Position numbers and translations under genes: made by a program. A stretch of 64,000 nucleotides of DNA from Strongyloides papillosus (Eukaryota; Nematoda; Chromadorea; Rhabditida; Strongyloididae): assembly GCA_005656395.1 (NCBI GenBank), contig SRSI01000066.1:186001-250000 (forward strand), given 5' to 3'. Numbering within the stretch: the stretch's first letter is position 1; each line of letters starts with the position of its first letter. Below the pieces are notes generated by a model that saw only the letters and a list, made by a program, of their open reading frames with translations, was not told where the DNA came from and did no database searches. Shown piece after piece: positions 24,029 through 35,358 of the stretch.

Positions 24029-26396
24029 ATTTCAGTGTAGTATAATAATATTTAGATATCTAATAAAGTTCTTTTAACTAATTCCAATATAAAGAAATAT
24101 TTTCAAATGTAATTTTAACAATTTTTAAGTCGGCAATAGATAGCCGAAACTAAGATCTCTTTTTCATGCAGAGACTTTTTAGTGGTGAAATAAAATTTTA
24201 ATAGATGTATAGTAAAATTAAAAAAAAACCTAATTAGTTTAATGATAAAGAAAAATGTACTTTGAAAAATGTTGAAATTTGTTACCACGAAAAGCTGAAG
24301 CAATTGAGTAAAATTTCATTAATTGAATGATACGCAGAGAAGGTAATTAAGATATTTTATTTAAAATAAATAATATTATAAAAAATTAAAAGATTGTACA
24401 TCTTTCATTAGATTTATGATCACGAAAATTTTTGCTTATTAATAAATAATAAAAAAGACGTACCTGCATAACAATATGACTTTTAAACAAAATTTTGTGA
24501 TTATAAATACCTAATTAATTATTTAATATGTCCAAACAATTAAAAATTGGGATATATATGGATTTATAGAATAAATAAATGAATTAACCAAAAAATATAA
24601 GTTTAGATTAAATGTATTAGTCATTTATTTAAAATTAGATATTTAAAAATTTTCCAAATGTTTATATTTTTATAAATGAAATTAGACAACTTCCAAAAAC
24701 ACTTAAAATTATAAAGTTTATGAATAACATATAGATATATTATCACAAATATTAAAACTTTTTTTAAAAAATATTTTCTTAGCATAAAAATTTACATTCT
24801 CTATATACCTTAAATTATTGTTTAAATAACTAATATAAAACATAATCCTTTATGAGGTCTTTTATCACTTTAACTAGCTTAAAATAATCACTTGGATGAT
24901 AGTATGTATAAGCATAAAATATATTAGCTACAAAGGAGATATTAAAGCTATTCATTAAACACAATTGTTTAAGAAATAATAAAATTAAGTTGAACAAAAG
25001 ATTGAACCAATCAAATAATAGATGTATTACATATTAAAAGCATCTAAATTTGATTGAAGAAAAATAAAATTGCTTTAAGATGAAATTATATATATAATTT
25101 TTTTAATATCATGATATATACAATAATATCAATTGAAATATTCTATAAACTAATAAATTTATGCAAAAATATATATAACAATTAGAAAATAAAAACCAAA
25201 CAAATATATATGGAAAAAATCTGAAATAAAAATTGAATAAATATATGTATATATTTAACGAAAATTTTCAATCTTTATCTTTTTCAACTTATTACATCAT
25301 TGTTTGTGATAGGCTTTACCATTTGATATTTGTATCTATTCCGTTTTAGTTTAATTACAATTTTTAACAAAATTAATGAGAATTCAATAATCATTTTTCT
25401 ATTCAATTAAACTTTTACAACTAAAATTTAATAAAAGTTGAGCTTGTGTAACAAAAATAATTCTAATATATAATAATAACAATATATATATTTTTTTAAA
25501 AACAAATGTTAAACATTTGTTCACTTTATAAATATTTTAAATATTAATTTAAAAATTTTTATATTAATAGTAATATATTTTATTGAAAAATAATAACAGT
25601 CATAATAATATGTTTAAAGTAAATATGTAGATGGTACCTCATGAATAATTAACTTTTAAAAACTCCAAGCACTATATTCTATGGCAAATTCAGAGGAATA
25701 CAAGTGTGAGAAGATATAATAAGAGATATTAGTTGACAAATGCAAAAATAACTAAAATTTAGTATTTTAAGCTGTTTTCTTAAATTTAAATTTTTACTTA
25801 GATTTTTAGTATGATAAAGTAGTATAGAAAGAATAAATCATCTATTAACAAATGTTGACAATTAAAATATTTTAAAATTAAAATAATAAAATTTAAATTG
25901 AAGCTATTATATGTTGAAATAAAATTTGTCTATCTATTTTATTTTATAAAAATATCTAGACAATTTTTAGCTACATATTTAATAAATTTTTTACCAAACA
26001 AAATTTAAATATATTATTCCACTACTGATTAAGTAATAATTTATTTAAAAAAATATAATATTTAACGGTAAATAAAAAAATTCAAAGTCAATTTTATTTT
26101 ATTTATAATATAAATATATACATACTTATTTCGAGAAATTTTTACAAAATTAATAATAGAGCATATTTTGTTTATAACATGTAAATACTATACTTTTAAA
26201 ATGTCAAAAAACAGTCTTTTTTCTATAGAAATATATATTAAAAATTAATTTTATAAAGTATTTTTAAATAATTCAAAATATGATTTAATATTATAGGAAT
26301 GGCAAATAGTTTAAAATAGAATATAAAAATTTAATCGTAAACATCATGAACTATATAAACGTTTTATTATTAAATTAAATAATAACAAAAAAAACA
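24029..26396. other. Intergenic, about 2.4 kb
   Basis: AT-rich sequence upstream of the C1orf21-like gene and downstream of eIF2A (both minus). A 62-codon minus-strand ORF at 24115-24303 is Phe/Ile-rich and rejected. No RNA gene or repeat is recognised. Confidence 0.45.
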
Positions 26397-28119
26397 TTAA
26401 ACTTCCATTTTGAGTTTTTCTAACTCTGCCATAAACTCATCTAGCTTTTGAATTTTACAAAGTTGATTACTTTGCAATTTTTCTCCAGAATCAGCTTTTT
26501 GCTTTAATTTCAAAGTATCATCAATTTTCTTTTGCAAATTAAAAATTTTCTTCTCTTTATCACTTTTCATTGGTTTATTAGCTTTCTCAGCAATTTCCTC
26601 CTTGGTTAATACTCTTCCAGCACTTTTTCCATCAGCTGTAGGTTTTCTTAAGTGTGGTGGTATGTATACCGATTTTTTGATTGCAGAAGATGTTGAATTA
26701 ACGAGCTTATCCAAAGGATGATCTTCTCTTTTTTTTGTTGATAATTGAGTTGAACCTTTTTGAATTTCAAACTCCTTAAATTTACCCAATGGGGATGGTC
26801 TGAATTGCACATCCCACAGTTCATTTGGAGATTCATAGTTTTTATTCATAATATTTTTTCCTGTATAATGAGTAATTGTGTATCCATTATCCATACGCAT
26901 GCGAGGAGCACAGGTTGCAGTAAGGAAGTGTTGACCATCAGAAGCCCAAGAAAAGAGTGTAGTGTTAGGACGTTCAATAATACTAATTAATGTTTTTAAT
27001 TTAGTATCCCAAAATTCCATTCTTCCAGCTGAAAGGTTTGAGAAACCACAAGCAGCCATAATTGAGCCAAATGGATTGTAGTATATCTCATTTCTATGTC
27101 CATCCGGGAAAGCGAAAATAACATCACCTTTCAGATTGAAAACACTTAATTTTGAAGGCATATAACCATAACAAACGGCAAATTCAAGCCCTGTTGGATT
27201 CCATTCAGCTCCATATATCGGTCCCTCTTTATCTAGACTAAGTCTAACACCATTGTCATTTCCTAGTGTTAAAAGATATAAACTTTGTTCTCCATAGTAA
27301 TTTTTATTAGATTTATCAACTTCAATAAATACTTGGCACAATAAAGCATTTCCTTTGCAATTCCATTTAAGAGAAACTTTATCACTCTTAAAAAGTGTTC
27401 TTGTTGATATAAGACTAAAATCTTTGTCGATTCTCCTTATTTCAATTCTCGCTGGATCACTACCTTTTTCTGAATGATACAAAGCAACTATTGGTGCTTC
27501 TCCTGGAGAAATTTTGAAGTTTGAAATTCTTTTAAAACTTTTCTTCCACATGTATCTTTCAAATGAATTATTTTCATAGACTAATAATTCTGATCCAAGT
27601 AATCTTAAAGCATATTTTTCATCCGAAGTCCATTGTGGTTGCCAAATAATATCCTTTTCGGCAATTGTTACGACAATACATTGACCATCAGAGCAACGCC
27701 AAAAACGAAGATTTGGATTTGGTTTACGAGGTCCTTCTCCTGGTTTAGGGCGGCCGTAGACAACATAAGGTTCCCATGTTACCATAATATTATCATTAGG
27801 AGAAAATATTATAGACTGGGTTTTTTGTAACGGTTCAGATGCAATGACACTTTTTGTTTCTGCACTCAAAATGTATGTATTGGAAGAGTCACAAAAAGCA
27901 AAATATTTCCCATTGTGAGAATATTGTGAGCATCTAACAAACAATTCCCGAGAACTTCTATAAAAATAAAATACTGTGAAAACGAAATTTTAACAAAAAC
28001 CCACATTTGATTATTGAAAAGAACATCATTATTTGAAATAACTTCTAAACCAGTATTATGTCTTACTAAAAAAATGATCAGTTATAGGACAGCTACTAAA
28101 ACTAACCTAGTATTTCCAT
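26397..28119 (-). CDS. EIF2A: Eukaryotic translation initiation factor 2A (eIF2A)
   Basis: Cytosolic beta-propeller protein that delivers initiator tRNA in a GTP-independent way under special conditions. Exons are 28119-28107, 28065-28005 and 27957-26397, giving 544 aa. The first exon has only 13 coding bases (MEIL), and the second joins as NNQ-I-SSREL. The second donor is GTGGGT, unusual but the only choice that keeps the frame. The propeller region shows family strings such as YYGEQSLYLL, GPIYGAEWNPTGLEFAVCYG, YMPSKLSVFNLKGD, TATCAPRMRMDNGY and ITHYTG, then YIPPHLRKP and a Lys/Glu-rich coiled C-terminus. These match human eIF2A block by block. The tiny first exon is less certain than the rest. 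Confidence 0.9.
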
Positions 28120-28235
28120 ATTTGAACTAAATATTAACTTTAATCAACTTTAAATATACTAAAGAATTATTTTAAATAAATAATAAACCATTGGGATTTC
28201 GTCTATAGTGTAGTGTCTTTATTGGAATATTAATA

Positions 28236-28536
28236 CAGGGTAGCCAACGAAGGCTTTTGTTCATGAATTTTTGTTGACTTTTTTCCACATAGGAGTACTT
28301 TAATTTACTAGAAGCCATTATTACTTTTAAAATAAAGAAAAGATTTATTTAAAAGAAACAATAAAAGATAGTAAATTTTTAGTACCTCTATTTATTAATT
28401 GTTTACATCTCAATTTTCCTTTAGAAAATACAATTTTAATCATTATAAATATAAATTTCATTTAAAATTTTTTCATTTTTCTGGAGTAATATATACCAAA
28501 TTATATCTTACACAAAAGCCTTCGCTGGCCACCCTG
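28236..28536. mobile_element. Non-autonomous Tc1/mariner-type element (MITE)
   Basis: A 301-bp element is bounded by near-perfect terminal inverted repeats: left CAGGGTAGCCAACGAAGGC (from 28236), and right, reversed, CAGGGTGGCCAGCGAAGGC (ending 28536), continuing to TTTTGT; 23 of 25 bases match. Both ends are flanked by TA (28234-28235 and 28537-28538), the target duplication of Tc1/mariner elements. The body is AT-rich and has no transposase frame; the 81-codon plus ORF at 28399-28644 runs through its end. It sits between the hlh-2 stop (28630) and the eIF2A start (28119). Confidence 0.82.
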
Positions 28537-28629
28537 TATAATATTCACCAAAATACATTGCATTCTGTTTTACCAACACAAAATATTTTATTTAACATAA
28601 AAAAAAATTTAACAATTATTTTAAAGTTA

Positions 28630-29484
28630 TTAAGCAAAATGTGAAATTCCAGATGTTTTTACATCCCGTTTTTTCTCAACTTCTTTCTCAAGTACTTTTA
28701 TAACTTCAACAGCCTGTTGAAGTATTGTTAACTTTGTATGTTTTTCTTCCTTGTCTTTCATATATTCAGAGCATATTTTTGCTAGATCAGTAAAAGCGGC
28801 ATTTATATCATGAACGCGAATACGTTCACGAATGTTATTTGCAGTCCTTTTGTAGTCTTTTTTATCATCTGGTGATTTATCTTCGTTGTTTTCCTTTTTA
28901 GTCCTTTTCTTGACTAGTTTGACATCACCTCTTCCTTCACTATATGATTTTTCGGTTCCTGTTGAATCAGAACCACATGAAATTTGACGATAAAAAGAGG
29001 AATTTGAAGGTGGATTTTCAATTAAAAACGGTTTCTAAATATTTACAAATGATTTTATGTATAATTAAAAACATACCTGAATGTCATTAATATTAGATTT
29101 TGTTTCATTATATGAGAAGTCTGCAGTATATCTATTAGGTTGAATACTAGAAAAATTACATGGTTGCCTATCTACATTATATATTGCATTACTTGTACTA
29201 TATGATGGTGCTGAAGAATACACAGGGTACTCAGTATTTTGTAAATATGATGGATTATATGGGTAAATATTATTTTCTGTATTTAGATTATTCCAAGTAT
29301 TATAAGTTGAGTGATAAAAATCAGAAACTGATGGAAGCGGTCCATATCTTTGATTGCTATCTGGATAATAATTATTTTCAGTAGAAATTTCAGGGACAAT
29401 ATTATCTACAGGTGATACTGTGTAATCTTCAATATATTCTACTTTTATATCATTTGGTGGAAATTCAGGATTGGGAAATGACAT
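28630..29484 (-). CDS. hlh-2: Class I bHLH E-protein (daughterless/HLH-2)
   Basis: Nuclear transcription factor that forms heterodimers with tissue-specific bHLH proteins and binds E-boxes. Exon 1 is 29484-29077 (136 codons) and exon 2 is 29034-28630, separated by a 42-bp intron; the product is 270 aa. Residues 1-140 are Tyr/Asn/Pro/Ser-rich, as in an activation region. The bHLH is near residues 190-245: basic part KRTANNIRERIRVHDINAAF, then a loop and helix 2 with KLTILQQAVEVIKVLEKEVE. The NNxRERxRVxDIN..F signature and the TKLxILxQAV..I..LE helix are specific to E-proteins (E2A, TCF4, Da, HLH-2). It is shorter than C. elegans HLH-2. The start follows no clear acceptor; additional 5' exons are possible. 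Confidence 0.88.
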
Positions 29485-29937
29485 TGTATAAAAATAATAA
29501 AATACAAGTAAATAAGTTTAGATATTTTCTCGAATTAGTATAAATGCGCAAAGGGGGTATAAAGATACTCCTCCAACAGCTTGATGTCAAATCATTAAAT
29601 GCCGTGTACAACAGACAGTGCTATACAAAATCTAACAATAACGATTGTCCAGACAAGCATTTTAAACTTACTATATTATATGAAGGTTAAGAATTATCTT
29701 ACTATATACAATACGTCAAATGCCTAAAATTAAATACTTTTTTCCATTGGTAATTAAAGTTTAATTAAGTTTCAAAATATTTATTTAACAATATATCAAT
29801 ATTATAAGATATTTTTATTTTATACGAATTTACTTGTCGAATCTTTTAGTAGAGATATTTAAAAAAAATATTATGTGAATTAAAGTTAATTAGATAAATC
29901 ATAATATTAAACATGATAATGTCTGCAAAGTATAAAC
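29485..29937. other. Promoter side of hlh-2 and 3' flank of SERINC
   Basis: Both neighbours are on the minus strand, so this holds the hlh-2 5' region and the SERINC 3' UTR. A GC-richer patch lies at 29545-29665, with a short palindromic GTATAAAGATAC inside; this may be core promoter. Confidence 0.4.
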
Positions 29938-31382
29938 TTAGAAAAACTCTCGATCTGGGAAGATTGCTGGAGCAATCATTGTCCAAGTATAAAGTAGAAT
30001 GGCGACCCATGATGAAGTTAGTTTGACCCATACTGATGCAGTATTGGAATTTAAGTGAGTTATGTCGTTGTCTGGAGAATACCAGCTAGTCATTGTCATC
30101 ATTATATAAAGTGATGCTAGAGCAAAAATAAAATGGCAATAACTATATGAATAAGAAACGCTTTCTTTTTCATTGTCATAAACTTGACCTCCTTCAATAT
30201 CATTACCATTGGATGAACCTGAAATATGAGGAAAAAATATTAAAAAAAAATTATATATACTGAAAAGACTGACTTAGAGGAATTAAATCACCTTCTGAAT
30301 TTTGATTTCCACCACCAGTAATTGCACCCATTGCAGTATTAGATGTTGTTCTAATTGCTGAATATAACAAACATGCCATAAAAATAAAGAGTGAAACAAG
30401 TGATTCAACAGGAATCGGTGTTGCATAACTTGAAGGTGCTTCAGATGAAGTTCCAAGTAATTGTTGAATCGATGGATTACATGATTTGTTTGGATTATTT
30501 GTCAAAGATGACCAAGTAAGATAAATTGTATACATTGACATAAAAGATGATTGTAAAAGACCAGAGTGAGGGAAATGTTCTTGGACTTTTGGTAAAATTG
30601 AAATAACCGAAACACACAAGGATAAAATAATATTAAATGTAATAGCAAATTTAGGTAATACACATCCTTCTCCTCCATAATTTTTGTACATAAATACAGC
30701 ACCAACTATACAAATTCCATAATTAAGAATTACAAAACCATACAGTAAAAATGCCCATGTTCGGGAAGAGTCACTCTCTTCATATGAATTAATCATATAA
30801 ACAGCCAGTCCGTGAGCAAAATCAATTATAAGAATTAGTTGAATTAAAATAAATAAGCAACCTCCAATCATACCAATAACCATCATCGGTTCAGAGAAAG
30901 ATTTTGACGTTATCATAAAATATCCAACCGCAATACCACATACAAGTAGGTATTTAAAAAACCAAAAACCATTTTGAATTCCAGCTCTCGGATCCTTACT
31001 ACTTTTTACTCCAATCATTAAAACTGACAAAAAACCAAAGAAAGTTGCAAGTGCAGCACATAATCTATAGACAGCTTGATATCCCGTAACTGCCTTACAA
31101 TCAACACCAAGACCATGACAAAACCACGAAGACTTATCCAACTTTTCTTGTATAGCTGGAGCAAGCATGATAGCTGAAACAATAGTTCCAACTAGAAGCA
31201 TCAACACATACATGATTCTTGTTGTAGTTGATGATTTCGAAGCCGGTAAGCAACTGCAGCATAATGAACAAGCTGTAGCACCACAACAACAAGCCATCTA
31301 TAAAAGAATAGTAGAATTTACAAATTGTCGGTTAATGACTAACCTGAGCAGCACACATAGGGGCAGCAAGTAAAGCACCCAT
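29938..31382 (-). CDS. Serine incorporator (SERINC/TMS1 family)
   Basis: Multi-pass membrane protein family linked to serine-lipid metabolism and lipid scrambling. Exons are 31382-31344 (13 codons, MGALLAAPMCAAQ), 31297-30274 and 30218-29938, giving 447 aa, near the 450-470 usual for the family. The N-terminus is Cys-rich (CCCGATACSLCCSC). About ten TM segments follow; hallmarks are WFCHG, RLCAALATFFGFLSVLMIGV, GFWFFKYLLV, DFAHGLA, the VYDNEKESVSYSYSYCHFIF segment, ASLYIMMTMTSWYSPD, and the terminal WVKLTSSWVAILLYTWT. The splice joint of exons 2 and 3 uses GTCAGT...TTTCAG and gives LIPL-S-SSNG. The gene lies upstream of hlh-2's 5' region and is divergent from the coiled-coil gene. Confidence 0.93.
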
Positions 31383-31660
31383 GTTTCAGATTATTAAGAA
31401 AAAAAATGTGTATCTATCTAAATAAATTGATTACAACCAGATTTTATTTGGTAAATGCTTATTAAGTAGTAAATAAACAGGTATATTATTTTTCTTAGTA
31501 TAATATGTCAGATGACTGAAAAATTATTATCTAAAGTATACAAAATATCTCAATTGGAGAAGAATTGGAATTATGTAGAGGATGTTTATTAAAGTATTGG
31601 TTTTTTAACTAAGCAGAAGTTGTTCTAAATTATTAAGGATTTGTTCAAATTTCAGAAAAT

Positions 31661-32546
31661 ATGTCAGCTGATCAGGTACTATAAAAATGATTTTTACTTT
31701 TCCTATGTTTTTTAGTATGATTTAGAATGTGAACAAAAATTAAAAGCTTACAAAGATCAATTTCTCGAATGGAAAGAAAAAAACAAAAGTGCCGAGGGAA
31801 CAAAGGAGTATATTTTATATGTTAAACAATTTGAAAATTGGGAAAAATCTATTATTGAGAAAAGACTTCAACATGCTAAAAGAAAGCAATTGGCACTAGA
31901 AGAGAGCAGGAAAAAAGAAGAAGAGCAAAAACAACTGGCACAAGAACGTTTAAAGGCAGAACAAGAAATGAAACAGCAATATGAATATGCACAATATAAT
32001 GATCACTACAGACAAACTCATATAAATGCTATGACAAGAGGAACGTCAAAGGGATATGGAAAATCCCCAGGAATAAACGATAATTCAGCAGCAAATGTGT
32101 CACCATCACTTACAACAACACAAGTCACTCATACATTCCAAAAATTAATGGAATCAATGCGAGGTGGCCACACAGCTAGTCCATTAACAAATGATAAAAG
32201 AGATGTCATTGGAAATAATGTAGTTGATAATGATGATGAGGAATCATTATCTGGTGACCAATTCTCCATCATTGTGAGACCTGTTGAAGCGCCTGTTTAT
32301 GTAGTGGAAAATAATATGAAAATATCTGATATCGAACCTCCTTCGTACAATAGTGACGATCCAATGTTTGCGAAATGGGCATTTAAAGCGGCACCACCAA
32401 ATACACGAGATGCATATATTCCACCAATTCCTCCATGTGGACCACAAGCATGTTGGATAATGTTAGAGGCAATGAAAGATAAAAAGTTAATAATTTCTTC
32501 ATCTGAAAGGCAACCCCCCATGCCACTTATTCCACAATTTAAATAA
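31661..32546 (+). CDS. Coiled-coil protein with a YLPM1-like W-rich segment
   Basis: Exon 1 is 31661-31675 (MSADQ), a 40-bp intron is 31676-31715, and exon 2 is 31716-32546, giving 281 aa. A TTTCAG ends six bases before the ATG. Residues 6-60 have regularly spaced Tyr/Phe/Trp (YKDQFLEWKEKN, YVKQFENWEKS), reminiscent of a segment in YLPM1 (ZAP3), though the kinase-like part of YLPM1 is absent. Residues 60-110 are a Glu/Gln/Lys coiled coil. The C-terminus is Pro-rich (PPSYNSDDPMFAKW, PPIPPCGPQACWI). No enzyme motif and no TM segment are present. It may be a nuclear scaffold; the resemblance is weak and the function is unknown. Confidence 0.7.
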
Positions 32547-32844
32547 TCACTAAAATAATCCACATGATGTGTGTAATTTATTGTTTCTTTTGTTCTACTA
32601 ACAATTTCCTGGTAATTAAAACTTTAATAATTGAATGTAAATATTGATGTATAGGAAATTTTGAATATAAAACCTTGAATAACAGAAAAAGCTGATAAAT
32701 GGATTACAGTATTTTTTTAGTTACTTTTTGTGTAGAACACAATACATAATTTGTTCTAAGATATAAATGTTAAATTAATGCGTTTAATAAATTTGATTAA
32801 TACATATAAAAACAAAATATTTAAAAATTAAATTAATCGATCGT

Positions 32845-33024
32845 TTAATGTGGCAGAGATTGTGGACGAATCCTCTCAGATACCTCTTTTTTCCTGTTCA
32901 TTTTCCAAAGAAAGACTTTTATGTATTTGGATTCACGAATTACTTCAAAATTAATAGTAGATTCTATCAATTTTAACCTAATAATATTGTTATAAAAGGA
33001 TATATCTTCCCCAAGTCTTAACAT
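32845..33024 (-). CDS. Small basic protein, 59 aa, unknown
   Basis: An uninterrupted frame runs from ATG 33024-33022 to TAA 32847-32845. The peptide begins MLRLGEDISFYNNIIRLKLI, has a central VIRESKYIKVFLWKM, and ends in a basic KKEVSERIRPQSLPH. Low Phe/Asn bias, many charged residues and higher GC than the flanks argue for real coding. Size and charge resemble small mitochondrial ribosomal or assembly proteins, but I cannot name a family. It is divergent from chk-1 with 294 bp between the starts, so the two may share a promoter. A possible acceptor within the frame (ATTATTAG near 32976) offers an alternative in which the first 16 codons are not used. Confidence 0.5.
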   Translation of the reverse strand: MLRLGEDISFYNNIIRLKLIESTINFEVIRESKYIKVFLWKMNRKKEVSERIRPQSLPH

Positions 33025-33244
33025 TCAAAAAAATGCTATTAAAAATAGCAGCATATAATGAATAAAATCACGAGAGTTACTTTTAAGCATTTGTATTCAC
33101 TATACTAGTAAAATTTAATTATCGGTTTGTGCAAATAATATTTAAAAAATGTCATTGCAATTTTTCAAACAACGCGGTTATTTTTAGTATCGGTCTTTGA
33201 AAAATCTTTTGTCCGACTTTTTGTCTTTCTCTCAACAAGAAATT

Positions 33245-33252
33245 TTTGGCGG
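33245..33252 (+). promoter_or_regulatory. Candidate E2F-like site upstream of chk-1
   Basis: TTTGGCGG, 67 bases before the chk-1 ATG, fits the E2F core TTTSSCGS. GC-rich octamers are rare in this AT-rich DNA, and CHK1 is an E2F target in other animals. This is inference from a short match. Confidence 0.35.
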
Positions 33253-33318
33253 ATGATTGAATGTATCTACTTTCCCTTGATTTGGACATTAAAAAAGTAG
33301 TGTTGTAATATTATTGTT

Positions 33319-34939
33319 ATGAGTGTTGCAACTACAAAAAGTGGCGTGGAGAATGCCCCCGATCCTGATGTTGTTGTACCAAAGAGTCATATTCAATTAT
33401 GGACAATTATAAGAACTTTGGGAGAAGGTAATTTTTTTAAACGTTTACTAAGATGTAATTTTTAATTAGGTGCATTTGGTGAGGTGAAGTTGGTTGTTGA
33501 TCGTAATAATGATGGGTATCCCGCGGCAATGAAGTGTGTTTGTTCTTCTGATAAAAAAGATATTTTAGCTCTGAGAAAAGAGGCAATCATAATGAAAAAA
33601 TGTCGTGGTCATCCAAATATAGTTTATTATATCGGAACTAGAGAAGATCATGAGATGAACGAATATCAATTATTTTTAGAATATTGTGATGGTGGAGAAT
33701 TGTACGATAGAATTGGTTTGTACTTTAAACTATCTTCAAATTTTATAGTTTTTTTCAGAGCCCGATGTTGGATTACCAGTTGCCAAATGTCAACACTATT
33801 TTCGTCAACTTATTGAAGGGGTTCGTTATATGCACAGTCTTGGCATAACCCATCGTGACATAAAACCCGAAAATATTTTACTACTTGAAAATGATCAGTT
33901 AAAGATTGCCGACTTCGGTATGGCAACTATATTTAAAAGTGATGGTAATGAAAGATTCCTTGACACGACATGTGGCTCAAAGCCCTATATTGCACCAGAG
34001 GTCTTTTTGCAAAGTTATAAAGCCGAGCCTAACGACATTTGGGCTTGTGGAATCGTTCTTGTTGCCATGTTATCAGGTGTGTTGCCATGGGCTGAAGCAA
34101 CAAGTGAGTCAGCCGAATTTAAGACATTTGTTATAGATCGGTCTGTTGAGTTAAATCCTTTCAACCGAATGGATCTCGAATCACTGCAACTGTTAAAGAT
34201 TATTCTCGAATATAATTGGGAAAAAAGAGCTACGATAGAACGAATTCAGAATCACAGTTGGATGAAAGCAGATTTTGGTAGTACTAATGTTATAATGAAT
34301 AGGAAAAAGCGCATGTTTGGTATGACACATTCAACTACACTGAGCAACAATTTACCACGTGATGATTCAAGTCAACCATCAGTCAAGAAACCTAAACGTG
34401 ATATTAGCAAATTGGTTGATCCGGATATTCTTGCTCAATCTCAACCACCACAAGCTCGTAATGTTTTAGGGGAAAGTAGTGGAAATGATCCTTCTAATCT
34501 GGTTTGTCGTCCATTTACTCAACCTGGTAATAGTGAAATGTTGCTACTAAGTCATTCACAAGTCATTTCTTCTGCATCACAGAGAATGTCTAATCCTTTA
34601 GAGAAATTGGCACGAAGAATGACAAGAATTGCTGTTAACTTAACAATTCCAATTTTCTCTCAGAAATTGAGTACTGTCCTTGATCAATTAAAGTATGAAT
34701 ATAGACTTTTAGATAGTAGAACGATGATTGTGAAATATGTTAATAAATTGGATGGATGTTCATTTATTATAAATATGTTAAGTATTCCAGATGGTGGGAA
34801 TGAAGATAAGGTACTTGTAGACTTCAGAAGGAGCAAGGGAGACGGTCTATTGTTCAAAAAACATTTCTTAGCTGTAAAATCTGCATTACAAGATCTTATA
34901 CCTAATAATATCATACCACTTCCCGTTTATTTAGTTTAA
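33319..34939 (+). CDS. chk-1: Checkpoint kinase CHK-1
   Basis: Ser/Thr kinase of the ATR DNA-damage and replication checkpoint, acting in the nucleus. Exons are 33319-33427, 33470-33715 and 33759-34939, giving 511 aa (C. elegans CHK-1 is about the same, human 476). The glycine loop is LGEGAFGEVKL, split by intron 1; the catalytic Lys is in AAMKCV. The catalytic loop is THRDIKPEN, and DFG occurs as ADFGMAT. The substrate-lobe sequence TTCGSKPYIAPEV is close to the CHK1 signature CGTLPYVAPE. After residue 290 comes a Ser/Gln-rich linker containing SQ motifs, possible ATR sites, and residues 410-505 form a KA1-like domain (KLSTVLDQLKYEYR, VDFRRSKGDGLLFKKHFLAV) as in CHK1. It is divergent from the 59-aa gene. 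Confidence 0.9.
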
Positions 34940-35358
34940 TTTTTTATTATAGTATTATCTCATTACCCTAGAGTAAAAAACTTCGTGGTATTTTGGTTAT
35001 ATTGGAATGTTAAAATTGTTAAACAAGAAAGTTTAATTTATCGGAATGTAGTATCTTATCCTTTTATACTATCAATTTTTATTGTCTATACGGAATCTGA
35101 GTGTGATGAAATAAATATTTCTTTTATTTATACTAATTGTGTTAGGATATGTGAACTAGATTGTACAATGTACTTAGTCGTTCACATGTTTCATTTTTAG
35201 AAATTAGATCATTTATTCAATTTAAAATTGTATTGAAAAAATATTCAATCTGATTATAAGTTGCAAATGCATAAGATACATAAATATATATTTGATGATA
35301 TAAATTAATAAAACAACATTATTACAAAAGAAAAAACGACTCCAAGTGAAATGTGATT
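34940..35358. other. Convergent intergenic region
   Basis: 3' flanks of chk-1 (+) and the MED9-like gene (-). A 71-codon plus ORF at 34985-35200 is in 3' UTR and rejected. No other feature is seen. Confidence 0.5.

Noticed and set aside
28399..28644. 81-codon plus-strand ORF
   Set aside because: It crosses the right end of the MITE and the hlh-2 stop; composition is non-coding.
32845..32900. Pol III A-box/B-box-like strings (TGGCAGAG, GGACGAATCC)
   Set aside because: The two boxes are only about ten bases apart and no cloverleaf forms; the stretch is better explained as the 3' end of the 59-aa coding frame.
34985..35200. 71-codon plus-strand ORF after chk-1
   Set aside because: Lies in the probable chk-1 3' UTR, with no acceptor or coding character.
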